From NCBI RefSeq assembly GCF_913064665.1, contig NZ_CAJYBT010000003.1, positions 62,001 through 126,000 on the forward strand: a stretch of DNA of 64,000 bases, written 5' to 3'. Source of the stretch: an uncultured Thioclava sp. (GTDB lineage: Bacteria > Pseudomonadota > Alphaproteobacteria > Rhodobacterales > Rhodobacteraceae). Below are positions 9,501 to 17,301 of this stretch, piece by piece (within the stretch, counting starts at the first letter, position 1; every line of letters starts with the position of its first letter). The notes below the pieces were generated by a model. That model saw only the letters and a program-made list of their open reading frames with translations. It searched no databases and was not told the origin of the DNA. A program made the translations under genes and the position numbers.

Positions 9501-10159
9501 GGATTTTCGTGCGCGGTCGGGGTCTGGATGCCGAGCTGGGCGGCAGTTTGCGCATCACGGGCACCAGCGCCAATGTTGTACCGATCGGGCAGTTCAACCT
9601 TGTGCGCGGGCGGCTCGATATTCTGGGGCAGCGCTTCACGCTCAACAAAGGTCAGATTGCGCTGCAAGGGGCGCTGGTGCCTTATATTGATTTCGCAGCA
9701 GTCACCACGCAGGGCGATTACACGATTGCCATCGCGATTTCGGGGCAGGCGAATTCACCGGAAGTGTCGTTTTCATCTTCGCCTGATCTGCCCCAAGACG
9801 AGGTTCTGTCACGCTTGATCTTTGGTCGGGGCGTCTCAAGCCTGTCAGCAATTCAAGCGGCACAGCTGGCCTCGGCGGTGGCGACATTGGCAGGCAAAGG
9901 CGGAGAGGGGATCATCGGTAAGCTGCGCAAAAGCACCGGGCTTGACGATCTTGATATCTCGACCGATGCGTCGGGCAATGCGCAACTGAAGGCCGGGAAG
10001 TACCTGTCTCAGAACCTGTATACCGATGTCACTGTGGCCGGTGATGGCACATCCGAAATCAATCTCAACCTGGATGTGAACAAAAACGTCACGGCGCGCG
10101 GCACCGTTGGGTCTGATGGCAAAAGCGGGATCGGGATCTATTATGAGCGCAATTACTGA
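6548..10159 (+). CDS. tamB: TamB, translocation and assembly module inner-membrane component
   Basis: 1203 aa, the size of AsmA-like/TamB (DUF490) proteins. It has an N-terminal signal/anchor (VLLSLALVIWPLGGFA), a very long beta-repetitive periplasmic body of short Gly/Ser/Asp-rich strands, and the conserved C-terminal DUF490 domain (about 870-1203). That domain contains VRGRGLDAELGGSLRITGT and SFSSSPDLPQDEVLSRLIFG, both typical of TamB. ATG 6548 overlaps the tamA stop (TGATG). It is predicted to span the periplasm and partner TamA. The stop overlaps the convergent YihY gene by 7 nt. Confidence 0.93.
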   Translation: MKRVLLSLALVIWPLGGFAQDSTPADQGAGAATEAQTQRDRSYLTGLIEDSLSGAGRSVRLDGFAGALSSRATFTSLTISDDQGAWLTIKDGAIQWNRTALLTGKIEIDELSANEIDLPRLPGTSATGTPAPSPEAKPFSLPDLPVALKIGKIDAKKVIIGQTVIGEAATVKITGSMSLAGGEGKAKLDIDRIDGQKGKFSLTGAYDNGSRELGLDLLVDEGKGGIISKMIGLPGRPAITLAVSGSGPIDKFSADVVLSTDGQQRLAGKVSVSKAVPEGAVQGVAPETGFSAEFSGDVSPLLPPEYRDFFGKNVSFVAQGARTATGQTNLSALDIKSRALNLQGSAVVGASGLPHKFDLTGQLGLGEGQEVLLPISGVKTWVQSGNIKLAYDKATGDGWSLSGRLNALRREDGTKMLSAILSGSGRIRQGSPSSVGGTVVLSASGIELADEKLAKAVGPFVSGKAVFSWQQDQPLRLSQLSLLGRGYRADANLRIADLNKGAKISGTAKFDDGDISALSDLAGRPLSGAVLGSISGNYTVLTGAFDANLDVTGQDVTINQPQADAALKGSSKISLSASRNENGLTIKAFNATTRAVVASAQGTLSSKDGVLNAHVEAKDLSLLGGGYRGGLSADAKVTRLGETFSAKLDAETQNLAIGQAEIDTILAGKTAISLAADYTGGRVKLQNLSVKNPQVTISANGAVTDTNRQITLDARLANAALLAPGFPGPLSLSGTVTDDGTGYQVNISGDGPGGTSAKVTGQVASDFSNSDLTITGSAQTALANSFIAPRSVQGPLSFDLRMNGKPGLPALSGTITANDTRIVAPNLGMVLEKVNTRVQLSDGKAQLGVTGQLGSGGTLAVNGPIDLSPPFNGNLTIRLDRARLRDPELYDTYASGTITMDGPLSGGAKIAGKITLADTELRVPSSGISGAASVPDGLTHVGENAAVRQTLIRAGLLDDGKDNAGAKTSSARPYPMDVTIAASRGIFVRGRGLDAELGGSLRITGTSANVVPIGQFNLVRGRLDILGQRFTLNKGQIALQGALVPYIDFAAVTTQGDYTIAIAISGQANSPEVSFSSSPDLPQDEVLSRLIFGRGVSSLSAIQAAQLASAVATLAGKGGEGIIGKLRKSTGLDDLDISTDASGNAQLKAGKYLSQNLYTDVTVAGDGTSEINLNLDVNKNVTARGTVGSDGKSGIGIYYERNY

Positions 10160-11016
10160 TCGCCCTGTCGCGCCTTCGCGCGATGGGCATTCAGTTCCGC
10201 ATTCAGGGCCGCCCCCAAAAGTACCGACAGGGCGCTTAGATAAAGCCAGAACATCAGCGCGATTACAGCGCCAATAGAGCCATAAACCTTATTATAAGAG
10301 CCGAAATTGGCGAGATAATAGGTGAGCGCCAGCGAGCTAATCCCCCAAACGGCCGTTGCTAAAACCGCTCCCAACGTCAAAACCGGATCGCGCTGTCCCT
10401 TTGTATTGGGGCCGTAGCGATACAGAATGCCAAGCGCTGTAAGCATCAGCAACAGCATCGCTGCCCATGGCAGACCTGTAAGCAAAATGCTGGTATATTC
10501 GTGAAACGGCAGAAAGTTGATCGCGATGGGCACGATCACGATGGTCGCCAGCGCCAGCAGCATTACGCCAACCAATGACACTGTCATCAGGTAGCCCAAG
10601 ATAAAGCTCCAGATCGTGTTGCGCGGTTTGGTGTCGTGGATCACGTTCAGGCCCAAGACCAAGGCGGCGACGCCAGCGCGCGCCGACAACAGGGTTACCA
10701 GAGCCGAAAGAAGCGTGCCAATGCCAATCGAGGGGCGCGGCCCAATCAGCCAGCTTTGGATCTGATCGTTGATCAAGCCATATGCCTCTTCGGGAATAAA
10801 CTCTCTGGCGACCGCAAGATATTGGTGGATGATCGCAGGATCGGAAAATGCGCTCCAGATGGCGATTGTGGCTGAAATACCGGGAAAGACCGCAAGCATC
10901 GCGTAAAATGCCACGCCGGCTGCCACCAAAGTAATATTGGAGTCGATCAGTCTGCCCAGCAGTTTGATCCCGAATTTTGCCAAATCGCGCAATGGGCTCT
11001 CCTTTTGGGGCACCAT
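10153..11016 (-). CDS. YihY/BrkB family inner-membrane protein
   Basis: About 287 aa with six predicted membrane helices, including VAAGVAFYAMLAVFPGI near the N-terminus and YGSIGAVIALMFWLYLSALSVLLGAALNAEL at the C-terminus; these are the family landmarks. Once annotated as ribonuclease BN, this family is now treated as integral membrane proteins of unclear function. The start is ambiguous. ATG 11016 has no obvious Shine-Dalgarno, whereas an in-frame TTG at 10992 lies 6 nt after AAGGAG and could be the true start, removing eight residues. Convergent with tamB. Confidence 0.85.
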   Translation of the reverse strand: MVPQKESPLRDLAKFGIKLLGRLIDSNITLVAAGVAFYAMLAVFPGISATIAIWSAFSDPAIIHQYLAVAREFIPEEAYGLINDQIQSWLIGPRPSIGIGTLLSALVTLLSARAGVAALVLGLNVIHDTKPRNTIWSFILGYLMTVSLVGVMLLALATIVIVPIAINFLPFHEYTSILLTGLPWAAMLLLMLTALGILYRYGPNTKGQRDPVLTLGAVLATAVWGISSLALTYYLANFGSYNKVYGSIGAVIALMFWLYLSALSVLLGAALNAELNAHRAKARQGDQ

Positions 11017-11095
11017 CGCGCAAGCGTCATCCGAGTGCAACTTGCGAAGCCTCGCGCGCTATGCTTGTGTTTCCGCTAACAGGAGGAGACACAGT

Positions 11096-12127
11096 ATGAC
11101 CTATCATCCCGCCGAAGATCGCTATTCCAAAATGGTCTATCGTCGTTGCGGAAAGTCCGGATTGAAATTGCCCGCCGTGTCGCTGGGGCTGTGGCATAAT
11201 TTCGGCCATGATACACCCCATCAGGTGAAACGTGCGATCTGTCAGACGGCTTTTGATCACGGCATTACCCATTTCGACTTGGCGAATAATTACGGCCCAC
11301 CGCCTGGCTCTGCCGAGGAAGCGTTCGGGGAAATCCTGCGCACCGATTTTGCCGGGTTTCGCGATCAGCTGATCATCAGCTCAAAGGCGGGATATGAGAT
11401 GTGGAACGGTCCCTATGGTGAATGGGGCTCGCGCAAATATCTGATTGCGTCGTGTGATCAGTCGCTCAAGCGGATGGGGCTTGAGTATGTCGACATCTTT
11501 TATTCGCACAGATTCGACCCTGATACGCCGCTAGAAGAGACGATGGGCGCACTTGAACATATCTGGCGGTCGGGCCGCGCGCTTTATATCGGGATTTCCA
11601 GTTATAATTCGCAGCGCAGCCGGGAAGCCGCCGCGATTTTGCGCGATATGGGGGTGCCGCTGCTGATCCACCAGCCCAGCTACAACATGCTCAACCGGTG
11701 GGTGGAACGTGACGGGCTGACGGATACGCTGGACGAATTGGGCGTGGGCTCCATCGCGTTTACGCCGCTGGCGCAAGGATTGCTGACGAAGAAATATCTG
11801 GGTGGCATTCCCGAAGGCTCGCGCGCGGCGCAGGAGAAATCGCTAAATAGCAATGTGATCACCCCTGAGATGATCGCCAAGATCAAAGCGCTGGATGAGA
11901 TCGCGCAATCGCGTGGTCAAAGCTTGGCGCAGATGGCGATTGCCTGGGTGCTGCGCGGGGGGCGGATCACCACGGCGTTGATTGGGGCGTCAAAGCCCTC
12001 GCAGGTGATCGATTGCGCTGGTGCAGTGTCTAATTTGGACTTTACCGAGGCCGAACTGGCCGAGATTGACCGCCACGCGCAGGATGAGGCGATCAACCTT
12101 TGGGCACGCTCCTCCGAGATGGGCTAG
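11096..12127 (+). CDS. mgrA: aldo/keto reductase (L-glyceraldehyde-3-phosphate reductase type)
   Basis: 343-aa TIM-barrel oxidoreductase. N-terminal YHPAEDRYSKMVYRRCGKSG and VSLGLWHNFG are characteristic of the YghZ/MgrA subfamily. The tetrad residues are recognisable as D in DLANNYGPPPGSAEEAFG with its Tyr, K in SSKAGYEMW and H in FYSHRFD; the C-terminal TALIGASKPSQV binds the NADP phosphate. E. coli YghZ reduces L-glyceraldehyde 3-phosphate and methylglyoxal, a detoxifying role. ATG 11096 is preceded by AGGAGGAG (11081-). The frame extends to 10937, but that part is antisense to the neighbouring gene. Followed by a bidirectional terminator. Confidence 0.88.
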   Translation: MTYHPAEDRYSKMVYRRCGKSGLKLPAVSLGLWHNFGHDTPHQVKRAICQTAFDHGITHFDLANNYGPPPGSAEEAFGEILRTDFAGFRDQLIISSKAGYEMWNGPYGEWGSRKYLIASCDQSLKRMGLEYVDIFYSHRFDPDTPLEETMGALEHIWRSGRALYIGISSYNSQRSREAAAILRDMGVPLLIHQPSYNMLNRWVERDGLTDTLDELGVGSIAFTPLAQGLLTKKYLGGIPEGSRAAQEKSLNSNVITPEMIAKIKALDEIAQSRGQSLAQMAIAWVLRGGRITTALIGASKPSQVIDCAGAVSNLDFTEAELAEIDRHAQDEAINLWARSSEMG

Positions 12128-12135
12128 GTAAAACA

Positions 12136-12162
12136 AAAGCCCCGGCGCAGTGCCGGGGCTTT
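12136..12162. terminator. bidirectional intrinsic terminator (aldo/keto reductase | phyR)
   Basis: AAAGCCCCGGC (12136-12146) pairs perfectly with GCCGGGGCTTT (12152-12162) around a 5-nt loop. The A/T ends serve as T tracts on either strand. It sits between two converging genes, stops at 12127 (+) and 12186 (-). Confidence 0.85.
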
Positions 12163-12185
12163 CATATTCAGACCATGCGGCTTGA

Positions 12186-12983
12186 TCAGGCCGCGAGCGT
12201 CTCGGTCGAGGAGAAGAACATCGCCTGAGAAACTGCCGATTGCACCTGCGCCTCTGTGTAAGGCTTGGTGATCAGGAAGGCGGGTTCGGGCCGCTCGCCC
12301 GTCAACAGCCGTTCGGGGAAGGCGGTGATGAACACCACCGGCAGATCGGGACCGAATTGGGCGAGAATATCGTTGACCGCATCAATGCCCGACGAGTTAT
12401 CGGCAAGCTGAATATCGGCGAGGATCAAGTCGGGTTTTTCCCGGGCGGCAAGATCGACGGCCTCGGTCCGAGTGCGCGCGACTCCGGTGATGGAATGCCC
12501 CATATCCTCGACGATCGCGCGAATATCCATTGCGATGATCGCTTCGTCTTCGATGATCATGATCTTGCCCGCAACGGAGGATTCCATCTCTCGGATTGCG
12601 ATATCAATCAATTCCTGAGCTTCCCCGGAATCGACCTGCATGATCGTGCCGATCTCTTCGACGCGGAACCCTTCGATTGAGTGCAGCAGCAGCGCCTCAC
12701 GCGTGTTCGGCGTCAAAGATGACATGTGATCTTGGGCGCTTGCCGAAAGGCGGCTGTCAGGCTCTCCCAGGGGCGAACCAGCAGACGCCCAAACAAGGTG
12801 AAACGCATGGAACAACGCAAGCTTTGGGTCGTTATTCTCGAAAGGCGCCGTATCTTCGAGGATCGCTTCGAGCGTTGCCGCCGCGTAACGGTCGCCACTG
12901 TCTTGGCTGCCGGTCAGGGCCCGCGCGTAACGCCGGAGATACGGTAGGTTGGCCCCAATAGTGCCAGCGATGTCTTCGGACAT
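12186..12983 (-). CDS. phyR: PhyR, anti-anti-sigma response regulator of the general stress response
   Basis: 265 aa. Residues 1-130 form a sigma-factor-like domain (LPYLRRYARALTGSQDSGD near the start, LTPNTREALLLHSIEGFRVEEIG at 90-112). Residues 138-262 form a receiver domain with acidic pocket EDE (145-147), phospho-acceptor Asp190 in LADIQLAD and the KPYT Lys near 240. In the known partner-switching mechanism, phosphorylated PhyR exposes its sigma-like domain, binds NepR and releases EcfG. It is divergent from nepR-ecfG, with a GGAAC-N17-CGTT promoter on this strand 33 nt upstream, so positive autoregulation by EcfG is likely. Confidence 0.96.
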   Translation of the reverse strand: MSEDIAGTIGANLPYLRRYARALTGSQDSGDRYAAATLEAILEDTAPFENNDPKLALFHAFHLVWASAGSPLGEPDSRLSASAQDHMSSLTPNTREALLLHSIEGFRVEEIGTIMQVDSGEAQELIDIAIREMESSVAGKIMIIEDEAIIAMDIRAIVEDMGHSITGVARTRTEAVDLAAREKPDLILADIQLADNSSGIDAVNDILAQFGPDLPVVFITAFPERLLTGERPEPAFLITKPYTEAQVQSAVSQAMFFSSTETLAA

Positions 12984-13008
12984 AAAAGCCCCCCTTTTTC
13001 ATTTTCTG

Positions 13009-13034
13009 GGAACCAAACGTCCTAGCCCTGCGTT
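13009..13034 (+). promoter_or_regulatory. EcfG-type promoter of nepR-ecfG
   Basis: GGAAC (13009-13013), 17-bp spacer, CGTT (13031-13034), ending 37 nt before the nepR ATG at 13071. Together with the minus-strand site it forms an 11-bp inverted repeat with one mismatch (13009-13019 and 13031-13041). Confidence 0.87.
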
Positions 13035-13041
13035 CGGTTCC
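13016..13041 (-). promoter_or_regulatory. EcfG-type promoter of phyR
   Basis: Reading the minus strand: GGAAC at 13041-13037, a 17-bp spacer, CGTT at 13019-13016. The phyR start is at 12983, 33 nt beyond the -10. The site overlaps almost completely with the opposite promoter of nepR. Confidence 0.85.
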
Positions 13042-13070
13042 GTGCAAAGTATGTGGGATCGGAAACCAGA

Positions 13071-13229
13071 ATGTATAGTGACATGGCTGATGAAAAGTCC
13101 AAGTCCAGTATCAAAGAACAGATCAATGAAAATCTGAAGCGAGTCTACGAAGAGGCCTTGCAAGAAGAAGTTCCTGATCGGTTCAAAGATCTTCTGGCAC
13201 AGCTCAAGGCGAAGGAGGGCGGCAAATGA
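13071..13229 (+). CDS. nepR: NepR, anti-sigma factor of EcfG
   Basis: A 52-aa small protein. The segment INENLKRVYEEALQEEVPDR, followed by FKDLLAQLK, matches the two-helix NepR core, in which helices flanking a V-P-D-R turn grip either EcfG or PhyR. NepR sequesters EcfG until phospho-PhyR titrates it away. ATG 13071 is taken as start; an in-frame ATG at 13083 would remove four residues. The stop overlaps the ecfG start (ATGA, 13226-13229), implying translational coupling of the anti-sigma and sigma factors. Confidence 0.92.
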   Translation: MYSDMADEKSKSSIKEQINENLKRVYEEALQEEVPDRFKDLLAQLKAKEGGK

Positions 13230-13816
13230 ATACGCCCTCCAAAACCGCCAAAGCCAGCGAGAGCCTTGATCCGCGCGAAGAACTGACTGACCACCTTGGC
13301 GCATTGCGTGCCTTTGCGTTGTCACTGACGCGAAACGGGGCCTCGGCGGACGATCTGGTGCAGGATACAATTGTCAAAGCGTGGTCGAATATCGAGAAAT
13401 TCGAGCGCGGCACAAACCTGCGGGCGTGGTTGTTTACCATTTTGCGCAACACGTTTTATTCCGACCGACGCAAGCGTAAACGTGAGGTGGCCGACCCTGA
13501 TGGGGTGCACGCGGCAGCCTTGTTTGAAAAACCCGCGCATGACGGTCGCCTTGCGATGAATGATTTCGTACGCGCGTTTGATCAGCTCAGCCCCGAACAC
13601 CGCGAAGTTCTGACCTTGGTCGGGGCGTCGGGCTTTTCTTACGAGGAAGCGGCCGGGATGATGGGTGTCGCTGTCGGCACGGTCAAAAGCCGGGCAAACC
13701 GGGCGCGAGCCCGACTGGCTGAGATGCTCGAATTGGAAGAGGGCGAAGATATCATGTCAGGTCCTGACCGGAACTCGCTGGCTGTGATGGGTCGTTCAGG
13801 GGTCGCCGCAGCATGA
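13226..13816 (+). CDS. ecfG: EcfG-family extracytoplasmic-function sigma factor
   Basis: 196 aa. Region 2 (about 25-95) includes LGALRAFALSLTRNGASADDLVQDTIVKAW and the DNA-contacting RGTNLRAWLFTILRNTFYSDRRKRKRE. Region 4 (about 115-175) includes LSPEHREVLTLVGASGFSYEEAAGMMGVAVGTVKSRANRAR. The location between nepR and a HisKA_2-type kinase, opposite phyR, identifies it as the general stress sigma factor. Its predicted promoters (GGAAC/CGTT) lie upstream of its own operon and several neighbouring genes. Both ends overlap adjacent genes by 4 nt. Confidence 0.95.
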   Translation: MNTPSKTAKASESLDPREELTDHLGALRAFALSLTRNGASADDLVQDTIVKAWSNIEKFERGTNLRAWLFTILRNTFYSDRRKRKREVADPDGVHAAALFEKPAHDGRLAMNDFVRAFDQLSPEHREVLTLVGASGFSYEEAAGMMGVAVGTVKSRANRARARLAEMLELEEGEDIMSGPDRNSLAVMGRSGVAAA

Positions 13817-15666
13817 CGCCTGAGGCTCCCGAAGGAGCGCCTTCCGAGATCCCGCCAGAGACCGAAGTTTGGCGCGCACGCCCGAAAGGTGTGCGCGCGT
13901 TATTCAATGGCTTGGGGGTGCGTTTGGCGCTGATGCTGGCGATCGCGCTCTTCCCGCTTCTGATCATTGCGATCCTGCAATCCTCATCGGTCGCACGCGA
14001 GGCGCAGGCCCGGTCCGAAGCCGCCTTGATGGGGGAGACGATGCGCGCTGTGGCGGGTGAGACCCGCGTCATTCAGCATGCCCAAGACTCGGCGCGGTTG
14101 CTGTCGCGCAGCGTCGTGGCGCGGGTCAATGACCCAACAGCCTGTTCGGCACTGATGCGCCAAGTTGCGGCGACCTTCCCAAGCTTTTCGCTTGTTGCCT
14201 ATATTCCCAATTCTGGGCTGATGACTTGCTCCAACACTGGCGAGCAATACGATTTCTCGGGTCACGATATTTTCAAACAGATTTCGGCAGCGACTGACAC
14301 GACCTTTTTCGTCAATCGCGCGGCACCAGTGTCTGAAACTTCCGTTCTGGGCGTGGCGCACCCGGTCTATGATGAGGCGGGCGATCATATCGGGGTGATC
14401 TCAATCTCGATGCCCCACACGGAATTGTCGCTGGCCAAGGACGGCCCCAAGATGAACGATGAACGCCCTTTGGTGATGATGACGTTTGATCATGAAGGCA
14501 CGATTTTGACCTCGTCAGACGGGCTCAGTAGAACGCAGGGCCATCTGCCAGCGGATCGCTCGCTTAAGCTGCTGTCCGGGGCCGGTGCGGTGACCTTCTC
14601 GGGCGTGTCAAATCTTGGTCATGAGCGGGTCTATTCCGTCGTCGAGGTGGTGCCAAATCAGCTTTATGCGCTGGGCAGTTGGCCGGCAGAAAAAATCTCG
14701 TCCCTGAGCCCTTTCGCGGATATATCGCCGATCTTGTTCCCGGCTCTGATGTGGGCGGCAAGCCTGCTGGTAGCTTATTTTGCGATGCAAAAATTGGTGA
14801 TCGGCCACATTCGAAAATTGGTCTATGCGATTTCAAATTTCGCGACGGGCAGCCGGATTGTGGGCAAGCTCAGCCTGTCGGGCGCCCCGTCGGAAATTCG
14901 CGATCTCGCCGAAGCCTATGATCGGATGACCGAGACGATCCTGCATGATGAGGCAGAGCTTGAAGATATTGTTCACCACAAAGAGGTGCTGCTGCGCGAA
15001 GTGCATCACCGGGTGAAGAACAACCTGCAACTCATCGCCTCGATCATCAATATGCAGATGCGTCAGGCCCGCACGCCTGAGGCTAAGGGTCTGATGAAAA
15101 GCCTGCAGGAACGGGTGATCTCACTCGCGACCATTCACCGAGGGCTGTATCAAACCTCGGGATTGACCGACATTCGGGCTCAAGAATTGCTGCCAGACAT
15201 CGTGCGCCAGATCACGCGCTTGGCGACTGGGCCGGGACGCCGGATCGCTGTGGATTGTCAGATAGATGATATCCATCTGACGCCCGATCAGGCGGTGCCG
15301 CTGTCGCTGTTGCTAACCGAGGCGATGACCAATGCGATGAAATACGCGTCTAACGCTAACGGCACGCCCAAGCTCGACATCACGCTGCGCAAGTTTGAGG
15401 ACATGCGCGCCCGCCTGCGTGTTAGCAACACGGTTGATCCCAACGCTGCACCGTCTGCGACCGTCGATGGTTCCGGGCTTGGCTCGCAATTGGTGAATGC
15501 GTTCGTGCAGCAGCTCTCGGGGCAGCTACAAATCGAGGCAGAGGGCGAAATCTACACACTTGTGACGGACTTCGCGCTGCGTCCGCTGGAAGAGAGCGAG
15601 TTGCGACATGAAGAAGACTTGAAATCCAAGGCCAGCGAGACAGCTAGTAAGGATGTGAGTTCGTGA
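13813..15666 (+). CDS. sensor histidine kinase of HisKA_2/HWE type, probable PhyR kinase
   Basis: 617 aa. TM1 is at about 34-56 and a second helix at about 308-328; between them lies an extracytoplasmic Cache-like sensing domain of about 250 aa. A HAMP-like region is followed by the HisKA_2 dimerisation domain, with the H-box REVHHRVKNNLQLIASIINM (His398/399), and a C-terminal HATPase with the N-box LLLTEAMTNAMKYA and G-box GSGLGSQLV. Kinases of this family (PhyK and relatives) phosphorylate PhyR in other alphaproteobacteria. The ATG overlaps the ecfG stop by 4 nt, so sensor, sigma and anti-sigma are co-translated. The stimulus cannot be read from sequence. Confidence 0.9.
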   Translation: MTPEAPEGAPSEIPPETEVWRARPKGVRALFNGLGVRLALMLAIALFPLLIIAILQSSSVAREAQARSEAALMGETMRAVAGETRVIQHAQDSARLLSRSVVARVNDPTACSALMRQVAATFPSFSLVAYIPNSGLMTCSNTGEQYDFSGHDIFKQISAATDTTFFVNRAAPVSETSVLGVAHPVYDEAGDHIGVISISMPHTELSLAKDGPKMNDERPLVMMTFDHEGTILTSSDGLSRTQGHLPADRSLKLLSGAGAVTFSGVSNLGHERVYSVVEVVPNQLYALGSWPAEKISSLSPFADISPILFPALMWAASLLVAYFAMQKLVIGHIRKLVYAISNFATGSRIVGKLSLSGAPSEIRDLAEAYDRMTETILHDEAELEDIVHHKEVLLREVHHRVKNNLQLIASIINMQMRQARTPEAKGLMKSLQERVISLATIHRGLYQTSGLTDIRAQELLPDIVRQITRLATGPGRRIAVDCQIDDIHLTPDQAVPLSLLLTEAMTNAMKYASNANGTPKLDITLRKFEDMRARLRVSNTVDPNAAPSATVDGSGLGSQLVNAFVQQLSGQLQIEAEGEIYTLVTDFALRPLEESELRHEEDLKSKASETASKDVSS

Positions 15667-15723
15667 CCATACGACAGGCGTGTGGTTAGTTTCGATTGAG
15701 TTCGACGTAGATGAACGGGTTGC

Positions 15724-17301
15724 ATGGAACGTCTATTAAAAGCCGGAATTCAGGCCGCAAGCAGGACAAAGCTGCTTCTGACCGCGGCAGAGGCGTATCC
15801 AGCGCTTGAAGGCGCATTTCTGGATGCCCGGCAGGATATTCATCTCTCGTTTCGCATTTTCGACCTTGAGACCAAACTGCGCTCGATGCGTGGGCGCGAG
15901 GTGGGGGCGACGTGGTTTGACTTGCTCGTGCATGTTTTGCGCCGCGGCGTGCCGATCCGAATTGACCTGGCCGATTTTGATCCCTGCGCGCGGCCAGATT
16001 TGCATCGCGGCACTTGGCGCACGATGCGGCTATTGGCGGCTGCGCGTGAGTTGGCGGGGCCGCGGGCGCGTCTTGATGCCCGCGCGCTGATGCATCCGGC
16101 GCAATCGGGGTTTTTCATGCGCTTGGCGTTCTGGCCAATGGTGATGGGAAAGCTGGCGAAACACGCGCAATGGCTCAACGCGCAGCCCGAGAATTCGCGG
16201 GAAACCTTGCTGCGCGACATGCCCGGTCTCGTTGCGTATTTGTCGGGTGACGGCGGGCGAGGCTTTAAGCGGCGCATGTTGTCACTGCCAAAACTCTTTC
16301 CCGCGACACATCATCAGAAGATCGCGCTGTTCGATGGAAAATGGCTCTATATTGGCGGTTTAGACCTGAATGACCGCAGATATGATACGCCAGATCATGC
16401 CCGTGCCGGGTCGCAGACTTGGCATGATGTTCAGTTGATGGTGACGGGTCCGGTGACCCGCGAGGCGCGCTTGCATCTTGATAATTTCCATGAGGTTGCC
16501 GCACGCGAGCAGGACGCCGCGCCGCCTCGTCGTTTACTGCGCACGATTTCGCGCCGCCGTCGCTTTGCGCCTTTTGCAATCGGGCCCAGCCCGCAGCATC
16601 GAGAGATCGCCACTGCGCATGAAATGCTGATCGCGCGCGCGCAAAAGCTGATCTATCTTGAAACGCAGTATTTCCGCTCGCTGTCGCTGGCCAAGCACCT
16701 GGCCAAGGCGGCCAAAGAGCGCCCCGATCTCAACCTGATCCTGATCGTGCCCGCCGCCCCAGAGAAACTGGCCTTTGGCAAAGGTCTGACCTCGGATGTG
16801 CGGTTTGGGGAGTATCTGCAGGCCCGCGCGATTGGTATCGTGCAGCGGGCCTTTGGCACACGCGCTTTCATCGGCAATCCAGCGCAGCCGCGATCTATGC
16901 GCTCTTCTACGCTGCAGCAGACTGAAAGCGACCGGCTGAATGGCGCGCCGATGGTGTATCTGCACGCGAAAGTGTCGATTTTCGATGACGATTCCGCGGT
17001 CGTGTCTTCGGCGAATCTCAACGGGCGCTCGTTGGCTTGGGATACGGAAGCTGGCATATATCTGCGCCGGAGCGATGGCATCGAGGCAATGCGCAGCCGC
17101 ATCATGCGCCATTGGCTGCCCGAAGGCGCGGATCCGCGCTGTTTTGAGCTGGACAATGCCGCAGCGTCTTGGGCGAAAATCGCCCAGCAAAACGCCGACC
17201 TGCCCCCGGATGAGCGTGGTGGCTTCTTGATGCCCTATGATCGTGCAGCCGCTCAGCGCGTGGGCAGATGGCTGCCTTTCATACCCGACGAGATGGTTTG
17301 A
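15724..17301 (+). CDS. phospholipase D-like domain protein (cardiolipin synthase/PLD superfamily)
   Basis: 525 aa with two HKD motifs: H197-x-K199 in HHQKIALFDGKWLYIGGLDL and H414-x-K416 in LHAKVSIFDDDSAVVSSANL, each followed by the Gly/Ser-Asn strand of PLD folds. No signal peptide or clear membrane helix is seen, unlike classical cardiolipin synthases. It could be a phosphatidyltransferase, phospholipase or nuclease-type PLD. It starts 58 nt after the stress kinase gene with no terminator or separate EcfG motif between, so it is probably the last gene of the nepR-ecfG-kinase operon, suggesting membrane-lipid remodelling under stress. Confidence 0.85.
   Translation: MERLLKAGIQAASRTKLLLTAAEAYPALEGAFLDARQDIHLSFRIFDLETKLRSMRGREVGATWFDLLVHVLRRGVPIRIDLADFDPCARPDLHRGTWRTMRLLAAARELAGPRARLDARALMHPAQSGFFMRLAFWPMVMGKLAKHAQWLNAQPENSRETLLRDMPGLVAYLSGDGGRGFKRRMLSLPKLFPATHHQKIALFDGKWLYIGGLDLNDRRYDTPDHARAGSQTWHDVQLMVTGPVTREARLHLDNFHEVAAREQDAAPPRRLLRTISRRRRFAPFAIGPSPQHREIATAHEMLIARAQKLIYLETQYFRSLSLAKHLAKAAKERPDLNLILIVPAAPEKLAFGKGLTSDVRFGEYLQARAIGIVQRAFGTRAFIGNPAQPRSMRSSTLQQTESDRLNGAPMVYLHAKVSIFDDDSAVVSSANLNGRSLAWDTEAGIYLRRSDGIEAMRSRIMRHWLPEGADPRCFELDNAAASWAKIAQQNADLPPDERGGFLMPYDRAAAQRVGRWLPFIPDEMV

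Noticed and set aside
15720..15740. GGAAC just after the start of the PLD-like gene as an EcfG -35
   Set aside because: No CGTT at 16-17 bp and the site lies inside the coding sequence.
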